NCBI GenBank assembly: GCA_022709545.1
Contig: JAKLIP010000002.1
Location: 1 to 64,000, forward strand
Reading direction: 5' to 3'
From: Patescibacteria group bacterium
GTDB taxonomy: Bacteria; Patescibacteriota; Minisyncoccia; Moranbacterales; GWC2-37-73
DNA length: 64,000 nt
The notes under the pieces were generated by a model. That model saw only the letters and a program-made list of their open reading frames with translations, had not been told where the DNA came from and ran no database searches. The position numbers were made by a program, and so were the translations under genes. Each line of letters opens with the position of its first letter. The first letter of the stretch is position 1. Below are positions 53,517 to 62,319 of this stretch, one piece after another.

Positions 53517-54713
53517 CTAAATTTCTTTTTCGGCCTTATTGTCAACCAATTTGACCGCGACAAAAAGCGCCAAAAAGGCAGAAAATGAGACTATTAAAAA
53601 AACTGATTTCAATGGGAAAAATATTAATATTATAGCTGAAATAGCCGTGGCTAAAATGTAAGCCACTGAAGGGGTAGTCCTGAAAAAACTTATAATATCA
53701 ACATCTCTGCCGTCTATTTTTTTATAAAAATAAGAATCACGCAAAGTTTCTATGATTGTCGCCCCTATACGGGTTATAAACAAAATGATACCCCATACCC
53801 AAACAGAAGTTGATGAAATAAAAAAAATGCTGCCTGAAGAAAACATAATTATGACCAGCCCTAAAATTATCATTTCTTTTTCTCCAAAATTTTTATCAGC
53901 CAAAAAACCGACTAAATATCCAAAGAAAACAAAAGGTAAAAGCATTATTGTAAAAATAACACCAATTTTAGACCAAGACATGCCTAGCTCAAGCAGATGC
54001 AAAGAAGTATAAACCACCATAAGCGCAAAGAAAAACTCTAAAGCCAGGGAAATTGAATATATTTTCATGACATCTGAATTCACGAATATTTTTTTGAATA
54101 AGTCACGAATCGTCAGATCTTGAGAAAATCTTTGATTGATATTACGCAAACCAAGCAGCGCAACCATGAACATAAACATGCTTATTATCATGGAAAGAAA
54201 AAATAAACCATTAAATCCAAATTTTTCCAGAATTTGAGTAGAAATAAGCGGACCCACTAAAAACCCTGCATTAAGAATGGTTAGATGTATTCCGCGGATA
54301 CGCCCAGATTTTTTATCTTCAGAATAGCTTTCTATCATAATATCAAGAACCACCCAGGCTAAATAGCTGGAAACTATGAAAGACATTAAAAGAAAAACTC
54401 CTAAAAGTGAAGGCTGGGTGAAGATAAGAAAAGTCACACTGCAAACCTGAAAAAATAAAAAAATAAACATGGTCGTTGCTTTTCCGAACTGTTTGATTAT
54501 TTTATGCATATTTAAAACGCCAACTAGAGCCACCGCATAACTTATGAAATAAAAAATGCTGACATTGCTTGAACCGAAAGATTCTCTGAAGTAATCAGCA
54601 ATTACATAAACCAAAACAGCCTGGGAAAACCCAAATAAAAAAGAAATAAAACCCAAAAGTTTTAATTTCTTTTTGTCCACATGTTCAATGTGTTTTTCAA
54701 AAACTTTTACCAT
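53517..54713 (-). CDS. Major facilitator superfamily transporter
   Basis: The 398-residue protein has twelve predicted membrane helices in two halves with a basic central loop (FSQDLTIRDLFKKIF, about 190-210) and a short loop after helix 2 (LNMHKIIKQFGK) in the place of the MFS A-motif. It might export drugs or metabolites; substrate unknown. It is next to the condensin genes, without a functional link that I can see, in the same direction. Confidence 0.85.
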   Translation of the reverse strand: MVKVFEKHIEHVDKKKLKLLGFISFLFGFSQAVLVYVIADYFRESFGSSNVSIFYFISYAVALVGVLNMHKIIKQFGKATTMFIFLFFQVCSVTFLIFTQPSLLGVFLLMSFIVSSYLAWVVLDIMIESYSEDKKSGRIRGIHLTILNAGFLVGPLISTQILEKFGFNGLFFLSMIISMFMFMVALLGLRNINQRFSQDLTIRDLFKKIFVNSDVMKIYSISLALEFFFALMVVYTSLHLLELGMSWSKIGVIFTIMLLPFVFFGYLVGFLADKNFGEKEMIILGLVIIMFSSGSIFFISSTSVWVWGIILFITRIGATIIETLRDSYFYKKIDGRDVDIISFFRTTPSVAYILATAISAIILIFFPLKSVFLIVSFSAFLALFVAVKLVDNKAEKEI

Positions 54714-54750
54714 TATTTATGTTTTGTTTTTAACTTATTTTAAAAAGCAA

Positions 54751-56151
54751 TTAAATAGTCTTCTTTTGCTTTGCAATTTTAATTCCAGCCTCGGAAAGTT
54801 GTTTTTCATCTAATTCACTTGGGGATCCCATCATTAAGTCCTTAGCTTCACCATCCTTAGGAAAAGCAATGACTTCCCTGATATTCGGTTCGTTTTGCAA
54901 TATCATAACCAAGCGATCAAGCCCGGCTGCCATTCCACCATGTGGCGGAGCACCAAAAGTAAAGGCCTCTAGCATATGCCCGAAACGTAATTGTATATCT
55001 TCTTCTTTTAATCCTAAAATTTCAAAAATCTTGTGCTGTAATTCTTTGGAATGAATTCTGACACTGCCACCACCAATTTCATATCCATTTAGGACAATAT
55101 CGTAAGCTTTAGCACGAGCTTCGAGTGGTTTCTTTTCAAGCAATTCAATATCTTCATCAAGTGGCGCCGTGAAAGGGTGATGTGAAGATCCGATTTCTCC
55201 TTCATCATTTTTTTCAAACATAGGGAAATCAACCACCCAACAAAAGGCTAGCTCATTAGGATCATTTTTATCATTTCGCATATCTGGCTTATCATTCCCA
55301 TATCTTTCTATAGATTCTTTATAGGTAATAACAGGAAAAGGAATCCGCTTGATTTTTTTCTCTGGATAAATTTCTTTTACCAGCGCAATCATGCATTCTT
55401 CATAAATATGCATGATTTCCTGCTGGGTAGAAAAACTTATTTCAACATCAAGCTGTGTAAATTCCGGCTGACGATCGCCACGCTGATCTTCATCACGGAA
55501 ACATTTTGCTATTTGAAAATACTTTTCAATTCCAGAAATCATCAATAGCTGCTTGAACTGCTGTGGTGATTGCGGAAGCACATAAAAATTGCCCTTATGA
55601 ATACGCGATGGAACAATATATTCACGCGAACCTTCAGGCGTTCCCTTGGTCAAAATAGGAGTTTCAACTTCTATAAATCCTGTTTGGGAATAAAAGTTCC
55701 TGATAAAATTAATGATCTTGCTCCGCATTAAAATATTGTTCCTCATTCTTTCTGTGCGCAAATCAAGATAGCGATATTTTAACCTTATATCTTCATGTAC
55801 TTCAGCAGTGCTTTTTGTCAGTTCAAAAGATGGAGTTTTCGATTCATTAAGAATATTTATAGCAGTTACTTCTAATTCAACTCCTCCTGTTGGAGATTTT
55901 TCATTCCTGGCACTCATTGGCCTTTCTTTTACAACGCCCTTCATCTCAATCACAAATTCACTGCGAAGTTTTTTGGCTGTATCACAAACTTTAACATAAT
56001 CCGGAATCACAACTGTCTGGAGAATTCCGCTGGAATCGCGCAGATCTATGAAAATAATTTTTCCATGATCGCGACGCACATGAACCCAGCCGGCAAGTTT
56101 AACTTCTTGTCCGATAAATTTTGGCGTTTCAATTATATTAATTCTTTGCAT
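54751..56151 (-). CDS. aspS: Aspartyl-tRNA synthetase lacking the bacterial insertion domain
   Basis: The 466-residue class II enzyme has an N-terminal OB anticodon domain (LAGWVHVRRDHGKIIFIDLR, 18-95), motif 2 (FQIAKCFRDEDQRGDRQPEF, then TQLDVE) and motif 3 GGMAAGLDRLVM. Bacterial-type enzymes are about 590 residues because of a GAD domain inserted between motifs 2 and 3. Here, the segment from ERYGNDKPDMRN to NELAFCWVVDFPMFE joins directly, so this domain is absent. It charges tRNA-Asp, perhaps also tRNA-Asn. Confidence 0.93.
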   Translation of the reverse strand: MQRINIIETPKFIGQEVKLAGWVHVRRDHGKIIFIDLRDSSGILQTVVIPDYVKVCDTAKKLRSEFVIEMKGVVKERPMSARNEKSPTGGVELEVTAINILNESKTPSFELTKSTAEVHEDIRLKYRYLDLRTERMRNNILMRSKIINFIRNFYSQTGFIEVETPILTKGTPEGSREYIVPSRIHKGNFYVLPQSPQQFKQLLMISGIEKYFQIAKCFRDEDQRGDRQPEFTQLDVEISFSTQQEIMHIYEECMIALVKEIYPEKKIKRIPFPVITYKESIERYGNDKPDMRNDKNDPNELAFCWVVDFPMFEKNDEGEIGSSHHPFTAPLDEDIELLEKKPLEARAKAYDIVLNGYEIGGGSVRIHSKELQHKIFEILGLKEEDIQLRFGHMLEAFTFGAPPHGGMAAGLDRLVMILQNEPNIREVIAFPKDGEAKDLMMGSPSELDEKQLSEAGIKIAKQKKTI

Positions 56152-56162
56152 AAAATTATTTT

Positions 56163-56960
56163 TTATTTCAATAATTCAGCCACTCTTCTTGAAATATCAC
56201 TGGGAACAATTTTCGTTTTCTCATAAAAATCTGTAATACCCATGTCTTCTACCATTTTTTTGTTTTCATCAGATACAGATGCAGAAAGCACGATAAGCGG
56301 AATATCTTTTGTTTTGTCATCCATTTTTATGCGATGAATTATTTCGTCTCCGCCCATGGCCGGCATTACCATATCAGTTATGATCAAATCATATTCATTT
56401 TCGGCTGCCATCCGGCTTCCCCATGCTCCATTTTGAGCATATTCAACTGTATACCCATCATCTTCCAGTTTTTTCCCGAACATCTCGAGAAAAATTTTTT
56501 CATCCTCTATGAATAATATCCTTTTGTTTTTACTGGCACTGTTTTTTCCTTTCCCGTTGATGCGTTCTTTATTTTTTTTTTGCTCTCCGTATTTATTTAA
56601 AATCTTGAGAATTTCTTGGGCTAATTGTGACGGGGTAAATTCAGTTTTGCCAATAAAGCCTTCTGCGCCATTATTTTTTGTTTCTTCTTCATATTCAGAC
56701 TTGTCGAGATTGCTAAAAATGAAAACTTTCAGGTCAGGATTGTAGTTACCGCTCATCTTAAGCTCTTTTAAAACGTCCATGCCGCTCATTTCAGGAAGCA
56801 CCATATCCAAAAGTACAAGGTCATAATCGCTTTCTGCCGCAAATTTCAAGACCTCTTTACCAGTGGTTGCATTGACAACTTCCAGTCCGACCGATTCGAA
56901 CTTTTTTTTGTATATTTCAACAATCATCGGATCATCTTCAACAAGGAGTATTTTTGACAT
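56163..56960 (-). CDS. Tandem receiver-domain response regulator
   Basis: I start at MSKILLVEDD (56960, 265 aa). It has two CheY-like receiver domains: residues 1-120 (LLVEDDPMIV, LVLLDMVLPEMSG with the phospho-acceptor Asp, IFSN) and 145-262 (ILFIEDEKIF, LIITDMVMPAMGG, IVLSAS). A charged linker (EQKKNKERINGKGKNSASKN) joins them. No DNA-binding output domain, so it may act by protein contact or as a phosphorelay. It lies 110 bp downstream of the histidine kinase gene, which is its likely partner. Confidence 0.9.
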   Translation of the reverse strand: MSKILLVEDDPMIVEIYKKKFESVGLEVVNATTGKEVLKFAAESDYDLVLLDMVLPEMSGMDVLKELKMSGNYNPDLKVFIFSNLDKSEYEEETKNNGAEGFIGKTEFTPSQLAQEILKILNKYGEQKKNKERINGKGKNSASKNKRILFIEDEKIFLEMFGKKLEDDGYTVEYAQNGAWGSRMAAENEYDLIITDMVMPAMGGDEIIHRIKMDDKTKDIPLIVLSASVSDENKKMVEDMGITDFYEKTKIVPSDISRRVAELLK

Positions 56961-57067
56961 ATTTTTGTTTGAAAATAAAAAATTTAAGACATTCTTATTG
57001 TACCTAAAATAAGACAAAATAGCAACCTTATGGTTGCTATTTTGAAGTCTTGATATTTTATATATAT

Positions 57068-58783
57068 TTAACTGTTTATCGGTATTTCAATCATAAATCT
57101 GCTTCCCATTCCTGGCCCATCCGATTCTACCCAAACTGCCCCATGGTGGGCTTCGGCAATAGCCTTGCCGACATAAAGACCCAGTCCAGTACCACTGACA
57201 TGTAAACGCGACACATCTTTGCCTCGTGAGAATTTCCTGAAAAGAAAATGTATTTCTTCCTTAGGTATTCCTATCCCCGTGTCAGAAACTGTGATCCTGA
57301 CAACTTTTCCATACGACGATTTTTCTTCGGTTTTGACAAACCCCCTGTCATCTATGATCACGCCTTCATCTCTAATTTCTGCGCTTATGGTTACTCCCCC
57401 TTTTTCTGTATATTTCAAGGCATTGTCAATAAAATTAGAAACTAATTCACGCACCTTATTAAAATCCATTTTAAATTCAGGTATCGGATCCTTTGGCAGT
57501 TTTAAATCAAGATAAAACTTCTTTGATTTGGCAAGAATCAGGAAGTTTTCATAAAGGTCACTCAACATTTTACCTATATTGGCATTTTCAAATGAAAATG
57601 TCATTCTGCCTGATTCAATACGTGAAACATTCAACAGGTCTTCAATGAGATTGGCAAGGTTTTCACTGGAAACATATATTTTTTCAATGGCCCCGCGTAT
57701 CGTATTGCTCATTTCACCATATGATCCCTCCATAAGAAGCGATGAAAATCCCTTGATGGCTGTAACAGGAGTCCTAAGCTGATGAGAAGCAATAGAAATA
57801 AATTCAGTCTTGGCATTGTCCAAAACTCTTAATTGATCGTTTGCTTCAGCTAAACTATCGGCCATTTTTTGCAACATTTCTTTACGCTCCACTTCAAGTT
57901 TTACTGAACGAATAAGTGCTATGCCAATTCCGCCTACCAATACAAGTGTTATTCCTGTTAAAACTATGCTTGCTGTGTTTTTTATAAATAAAAATTGCGA
58001 ACCAATAAGAATAATCAATCCTATAACTAGAGCTTGTGCACCAATAAGTTTAATATTAAATGCTTTATATTTAACGATAATATAAGCAAGAAAACCCATA
58101 AATATTGGCATACCGAAATATCCATATTGAGAAGATACCCAATCAGAAGTAAAACTACCAATGATATTACCAGAAGAAAAAGTTAAAAGAAAAATGGAAA
58201 TACCAATTGCAAAATATATAATTTTATTTTTTTCTTTATAATCATTTGATGTTCTGTATCTTATTATTGATAATATTATTATCCAGAAAGAAGAAATTAT
58301 TTCCAAAAAATAAGTATAATAGAGTGCAAGTGGACCTTCAATAGCATCACAAGTAGCTACATTGACTCCCAATAAATTAAATTTTGTTGGAACAAGCACT
58401 ATAAGCGGCAATAGCAATAAAAATAATATACCCTTTTTTAAAAAAGAAATATCTTTTTTGTATATAAAAACATAAGTTAAATATAAACTAAGGATATAAA
58501 TGAGTGGCTCTATTAATATTGTCAGAGACCAAAAAAATATAACACTTCTACTTTCTACTGTCGCGAATAACACTAAAGCAAAAAATCCCCAAATAAAAAA
58601 CGCTATTGAAACTAAAAAGAGTAGTTTAGAATCCAATTCATTTTTTCTTTTATATAAAACAAAAAAACCTAAAAGCAAAGAAATCAGCATCCCAGGTATT
58701 AATGCATAATACAAAATAAACGGCACATCACTAGATAATATTAAAAAATTTGGATATTCGCCTGGACACAAAATGTTGCTCAT
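57068..58783 (-). CDS. Membrane sensor histidine kinase
   Basis: The 571-residue protein has eight or nine membrane helices in the first 300 residues (a sensor resembling 7TM or MASE-like modules), a short coiled coil, HisKA with the phospho-acceptor H334 (IASHQLRTPVTAIKGF), and a HATPase domain with VSNFIDNALKYTEKGG (N box), SDTGIGIP (G1) and GTGLGLYVGKAI (G2). It is complete. Its ATG overlaps the TGA of the SET-domain gene (ATGA), so it is coupled with it; the receiver protein follows. Confidence 0.93.
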   Translation of the reverse strand: MSNILCPGEYPNFLILSSDVPFILYYALIPGMLISLLLGFFVLYKRKNELDSKLLFLVSIAFFIWGFFALVLFATVESRSVIFFWSLTILIEPLIYILSLYLTYVFIYKKDISFLKKGILFLLLLPLIVLVPTKFNLLGVNVATCDAIEGPLALYYTYFLEIISSFWIIILSIIRYRTSNDYKEKNKIIYFAIGISIFLLTFSSGNIIGSFTSDWVSSQYGYFGMPIFMGFLAYIIVKYKAFNIKLIGAQALVIGLIILIGSQFLFIKNTASIVLTGITLVLVGGIGIALIRSVKLEVERKEMLQKMADSLAEANDQLRVLDNAKTEFISIASHQLRTPVTAIKGFSSLLMEGSYGEMSNTIRGAIEKIYVSSENLANLIEDLLNVSRIESGRMTFSFENANIGKMLSDLYENFLILAKSKKFYLDLKLPKDPIPEFKMDFNKVRELVSNFIDNALKYTEKGGVTISAEIRDEGVIIDDRGFVKTEEKSSYGKVVRITVSDTGIGIPKEEIHFLFRKFSRGKDVSRLHVSGTGLGLYVGKAIAEAHHGAVWVESDGPGMGSRFMIEIPINS

Positions 58784-59322
58784 TTTTGTTTTTTATTTAT
58801 TTTTTTAATTTCTTCCTCAATGAAAGGAACAAAATATCCTTTATACTTATTCTGCAACCTAGGTATTTTCCAATCATCCTCTGTCACGATTTTCCTACAA
58901 GTACTTTTTCCACATTCACATTTTATTTTCCACGGCTTTGTTCCTTTCACGTGATAATGCGCTTGTGCATAATCGAACGTAATTTCTTCATCTTTTTTTA
59001 TTTTTCTCATCGAAACCAATGTTAACTGACCTTTATTACCAGCATTCGGTTCACAACTATGATTAAATTTATAATTATCTTCTAATAGATCAAAGTTTTT
59101 TGGTCCAATATAAAAAAATTTTTCAACTTGATAAAAATAGTCCTGTAATTTTATAGGTAACCTTTCACATTCTTCTGAAGTAAGAATAAAACCACCCGAA
59201 ATAGCAATTATTTCTCCTTTTTTTATGTCTTCTCTCGCAAAAATTCCATCTCCTTTATTTGCAGTTTTTCTTGTCTCTACTTTTGGACTAATCCAAGAAA
59301 AAGTTCTTCTATTTTTTTTCAT
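58780..59322 (-). CDS. SET-domain protein lysine methyltransferase with post-SET cluster
   Basis: The 180-residue protein is almost only a SET domain: GDGIFAREDIKKGEIIA (25-41), the SAM/Lys site NHSCEPNAG (87-95), EEITFDYAQ (112-120) and a post-SET zinc cluster with C135, C137 and C142 (CECGKSTC). The cysteine in NHSC probably completes the zinc site. Such enzymes methylate lysine, in eukaryotes mostly on histones and in bacteria on little-known targets. It is coupled with the deoxyhypusine-synthase-like gene (14-bp overlap) and with the histidine kinase gene. Confidence 0.88.
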   Translation of the reverse strand: MKKNRRTFSWISPKVETRKTANKGDGIFAREDIKKGEIIAISGGFILTSEECERLPIKLQDYFYQVEKFFYIGPKNFDLLEDNYKFNHSCEPNAGNKGQLTLVSMRKIKKDEEITFDYAQAHYHVKGTKPWKIKCECGKSTCRKIVTEDDWKIPRLQNKYKGYFVPFIEEEIKKINKKQK

Positions 59323-60358
59323 TTTCTGACTTTAAAAATAAATTTGATAATTTTTTATCTTCTCTTCCTTTCCAATTGCCTTTATGATAAGCATAACTAG
59401 CAATCAATGGAAAAGCTAATGTTGCTTCGGCGTAAACCATTTGTTCATTGTCCAATTCGACTTTTCCCCATGTTCGAGCTTCTTTGAATGTAGAACTTGA
59501 ACATCCTCCATCTCTAACATCAGCTACGGTAATTTGAATAGCATACTTGTGCCTTGGCATAAACTTTCCTGAATATTCAGTACAAACAACAACATCTTGT
59601 AAGAAATTTTTAGGAGTACCTCCACCTATAATAACTACTCCCGTTTCTTTAGTATTCATTTTAAGTTTAGCTAATTCCCTAAAATCTCTCACTGAATCTA
59701 TAGTAAGATGATTTTTTAAATTTTCTGTCTGATGTTTCACTAATCCAAATCCGGCAGCACAATCAGAGAAGGCTGGGCAAAATATAGGAATATTTTTCTT
59801 GAAGGCCCACTGAATTAATGAGTCTTTTTTCTTAGCTATATTTGGGTTATTTTCTAAGAATCTACCCATTTCCCAAATAAATTCCCTTGAAGAATAAGGT
59901 CTTTTTTCTAAATTATCTGCTATCTCTGCTATAACAAAACCGCATTTTTCGAGTTCTTTATCATCTGTATATGTATCATATATTCTATCAATACCTAGTT
60001 CTCCCAGTTCAGCATTGTCAACATCTACATCTCCTTTGTAATGTTTGTATCCTAGTGCCTCAAAAAAATCCATATCAACAACACTTGCTCCGGTAGCTAC
60101 TATTGCATCAACCATATTATTTTTAACCATATCAACGTAAACTTGCATACAACCTGCTGCGCTAGTGCTCCCAGATAAAGCTAAAATAACCGTACAATCT
60201 TTATCATAAAGCATTTTGTCATATAATTCAGCTGATCTAGCAAGGTCTCTAGCAGAAAAAGACATGCTTTTCATTGCTTCAACAATTTTTGTTGTATCTA
60301 TTTCCTTTATATCGATATGTTTTATTGTCTCTTTCAAAAAATCTTTTCTATTCTTCAT
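59309..60358 (-). CDS. Deoxyhypusine synthase-like enzyme
   Basis: The 349-residue protein is homologous to deoxyhypusine synthase along its length: LALSGSTSAAGCMQVYVDMV (NAD/spermidine region), VATGASVVDMDFFEALGYKH, FCPAFSDCAAGFG and, near the end, the active-site motif ARTWGKVE with the catalytic lysine at about 299. DHS transfers an aminobutyl group from spermidine to a lysine of eIF5A. eIF5A does not exist in bacteria, so the substrate is unknown; some bacterial relatives use other amines (homospermidine synthase-like). It is the first gene of an operon with the SET enzyme and the kinase. Confidence 0.88.
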   Translation of the reverse strand: MKNRKDFLKETIKHIDIKEIDTTKIVEAMKSMSFSARDLARSAELYDKMLYDKDCTVILALSGSTSAAGCMQVYVDMVKNNMVDAIVATGASVVDMDFFEALGYKHYKGDVDVDNAELGELGIDRIYDTYTDDKELEKCGFVIAEIADNLEKRPYSSREFIWEMGRFLENNPNIAKKKDSLIQWAFKKNIPIFCPAFSDCAAGFGLVKHQTENLKNHLTIDSVRDFRELAKLKMNTKETGVVIIGGGTPKNFLQDVVVCTEYSGKFMPRHKYAIQITVADVRDGGCSSSTFKEARTWGKVELDNEQMVYAEATLAFPLIASYAYHKGNWKGREDKKLSNLFLKSENEKK

Positions 60359-60423
60359 TTGCTTATTTGATTTAAAAAAATTTTACTTTTTGATTTAATG
60401 TTTCAATTAATTCAATATTTATA

Positions 60424-60452
60424 ATTATATAAAAATAATATTAATTTAGCAA
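60424..60452 (-). promoter_or_regulatory. Promoter of the DHS-SET-kinase operon
   Basis: -35 TTGCTA at 60447-60452, 17-bp spacer, perfect -10 TATAAT at 60424-60429, about 65 bp ahead of the start codon. Confidence 0.6.
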
Positions 60453-60458
60453 CCAAAT

Positions 60459-60493
60459 AAAAAAGGGTTCGAGATAAGATTATCAAGAACCCT
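60459..60493 (-). terminator. Terminator after the membrane protein gene
   Basis: AGGGTTC-(TTGATAATCTTATCTC)-GAACCCT followed by TTTTTTATT on the minus strand. It overlaps the last base of the stop codon and lies just before the DHS promoter. Confidence 0.7.
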
Positions 60494-61212
60494 CATTTTA
60501 AAACATCATAGCCAAGATTAAAAATCTTGACTAATAATAATATTCTAATTGCAGAAAAGAACATTACAGCTAATACTTTTTTCATAGTAGTGTTCAATTC
60601 GCGATTGAAGAACATAGTTGCAACCTCCGAGCCATCCCAGAGGCTGAATTTTATTAAGCTGTAGCCTAAAAAAATTCCTCCAGCTTGTTTATTAATTTCA
60701 TATAAAGCATCAAAAGATCTTCTATATGCTGCCATCAGAATGAAATCATCAACAATATTTTGGCTAATAAAAATAAAAGTTAAAGCCACTAAAACATCAA
60801 GTGCCCACGCAACTAAAAACATTGTATTCCATGAGCAATTATAATACTTTAGTGCCCCTATTGTTGAAACTATAATAATTTCAACACCCCAATCTGACAA
60901 AAAATAAGCTACCCATTTAGTTGCAGTCTTTGTTGTTTTAGCCGCAATTTGTCTTTTACTTTCTTTTTCTTTTATTTCCAGGTAGGCAAATACGACAACT
61001 TTCAGTACTGACCATGCGCCATAAATTGTTGCCTGCCCATATTCCAGCCAAAAACCCCAACCATTTGAAAATATCGCTGTTATTAAACAACCAGCAAAAA
61101 GTTTCAAATAATGACCCGCTTCGGTTTCTGGATGAAAAATCCAGATAACAAGTAAAATCTGAAAAACAACAAATGCCGCGAGAGTCGCGGCCAATCTTGC
61201 TAACCGCTTCAT
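60493..61212 (-). CDS. Multi-pass membrane protein of unknown function
   Basis: I start at the ATG (61212, 239 aa), 7 bp after a strong AGGAGG; a GTG one codon earlier is also in frame. Five or six membrane helices are predicted (about 8-28, 34-55, 60-80, 95-120, 125-150, 195-220). The loop KEKESKRQIAAKTTKTATKW is charged. No family recognised. It has a near-consensus promoter and a terminator of its own, so it is a separate unit from the methyltransferase and radical SAM genes upstream. Confidence 0.7.
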   Translation of the reverse strand: MKRLARLAATLAAFVVFQILLVIWIFHPETEAGHYLKLFAGCLITAIFSNGWGFWLEYGQATIYGAWSVLKVVVFAYLEIKEKESKRQIAAKTTKTATKWVAYFLSDWGVEIIIVSTIGALKYYNCSWNTMFLVAWALDVLVALTFIFISQNIVDDFILMAAYRRSFDALYEINKQAGGIFLGYSLIKFSLWDGSEVATMFFNRELNTTMKKVLAVMFFSAIRILLLVKIFNLGYDVLK

Positions 61213-61248
61213 CACGACACCTCCTATGATTTTTTAAATTACTGTTCT

Positions 61249-61302
61249 ATTGGCCATTATTGACCAATGTTTAAGTATACACCTAAAAACATGTTTTGTC
61301 AA
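61249..61302 (-). promoter_or_regulatory. Promoter with inverted repeat before the membrane protein gene
   Basis: -35 TTGACA at 61297-61302, 17-bp spacer, -10 TATACT at 61274-61279. Just downstream lies ATTGG-TCAATAATGG-CCAAT (about 61249-61268), an inverted repeat in the place of an operator. The gap 61303-61414 holds nothing recognisable. Confidence 0.6.
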
Positions 61303-61414
61303 CTATGTATATAATACATTGGCTTAAATAAGCCATTTTATAAAAATTTCTACATCTCCCAGAAGGTGACCGTTAAAATTAAATAAAATAAAGCAAGCAT
61401 CGCCACATTACCTA

Positions 61415-62023
61415 CTAGCATTTACGTGCAATTATCTCCACTATACCATGAATATGTTTTTCTTCTTTGCCTGGATGACCTTTGTCTACAACTATACCTT
61501 CCGAATAATGCAGACACTCAAAGTCTCTAAACATATTCGCAAGCTCTCCTTGTTTAAAGTGGTATTTGATTGATCTTTTTTTTGTTTTATTTGAAGGATC
61601 TTTATTGGTAAAAGAAGAAATTATTATTATTCCATTTTTTTTTATTTTATTCTTAACCCTGTTTATTAATTTTATAATATTTCTTTTATCCAAAAATTGT
61701 AAGACATTGAGGCAGACTACAAAATCGTAATAGTTAGAAGCTATATCATAATTGGAAATATCTGCCTGTATAACTTCTATATTCTTACTATCTTGTTCAG
61801 AAATTCTCTCTTTTATTTGTTTAACAGCAATATTTGATAAGTCAACCGCTGTCATTTTAAAATTCTTACTCGCAAAATAAAAAATGTTCTGTCCTTGACC
61901 GCAACCCAAATCGAGACCCCTGCTATCTGGTTTTATATATCTCAAGGCCTTTTTAACAAACGAATTGGTATTTTCACTTTGAGAAGTTTTATTCTTTTTA
62001 TATACTTTATCAAAAATAAACAT
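61415..62023 (-). CDS. Class I SAM-dependent methyltransferase
   Basis: I start at MFIFDKVYKK (62023, 202 aa). The longer frame would begin inside the large hairpin upstream. It has motif I LDLGCGQGQNIFYFAS (about 38-53), an acidic residue in AVDLSN, and FVVCLNVLQFLDKRN (motif for strand 4). It resembles TehB/UbiE-like small-molecule or peptide methylases. The C-terminus has HYSEGIVVDKGHPGKEEKHI. It lies after the Cys-rich peptide gene and could tailor its product, but may be independent. Confidence 0.8.
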   Translation of the reverse strand: MFIFDKVYKKNKTSQSENTNSFVKKALRYIKPDSRGLDLGCGQGQNIFYFASKNFKMTAVDLSNIAVKQIKERISEQDSKNIEVIQADISNYDIASNYYDFVVCLNVLQFLDKRNIIKLINRVKNKIKKNGIIIISSFTNKDPSNKTKKRSIKYHFKQGELANMFRDFECLHYSEGIVVDKGHPGKEEKHIHGIVEIIARKC

Positions 62024-62047
62024 ACTTAATATTTTAATAAATTTTTT

Positions 62048-62077
62048 GGAGGGTGGCAATATTTACTGCCACCCTCC
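62048..62077 (-). repeat. Large perfect stem-loop between peptide gene and methyltransferase
   Basis: GGAGGGTGGCA-GTAAATAT-TGCCACCCTCC, an 11-bp GC-rich stem. It is followed by A's, not T's, on the minus strand, so it is more likely a processing or stabilising hairpin after the peptide gene than a standard terminator. Confidence 0.55.
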
Positions 62078-62096
62078 TACCTAGTTCGAATAGTTT

Positions 62097-62237
62097 TTAA
62101 TCACCGCAAGAAAAATCGCAGTGACCACAGACACGAGCTTTGCCATTAAAAACAAAGCCTTTTGCAACAAGATCCCTGATCTTAGTCTTCTGATCATTGG
62201 TAACCTTGATGTATTTTACCTTCTTTTTTTTCTGCAT
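62097..62237 (-). CDS. Candidate RiPP precursor, 46 residues with C-terminal CxxCxxxC
   Basis: ATG with AGGAG 7 bp ahead, 46 codons, TAA. The N-terminal leader is lysine-rich (MQKKKKVKYIKVTNDQKTKI), with GFVFNGKA in the middle and a short core: C37, C40 and C44 with H39, followed by D46 (RVCGHCDFSCGD). This leader/core layout next to a radical SAM/SPASM enzyme is typical of ribosomally made, modified peptides with thioether or related crosslinks. It is not a ribosomal or ferredoxin-like small protein that I know. A simple zinc-binding peptide is the alternative. Confidence 0.6.
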   Translation of the reverse strand: MQKKKKVKYIKVTNDQKTKIRDLVAKGFVFNGKARVCGHCDFSCGD

Positions 62238-62319
62238 AATAAGCTCCTTTTGGTGAGCGGTTATTTTTACTTGTTTGCTATACCTACTTTCCGTATTGAC
62301 CTGTTTTTATCACCTCCTT

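Noticed and set aside
62255-62311. 18-codon frame (MKGGDKNRSIRKV) overlapping the radical SAM stop codon
   Set aside because: It overlaps by ATGA, but has no Cys or other core-like residues and no ribosome binding site of its own; probably chance.
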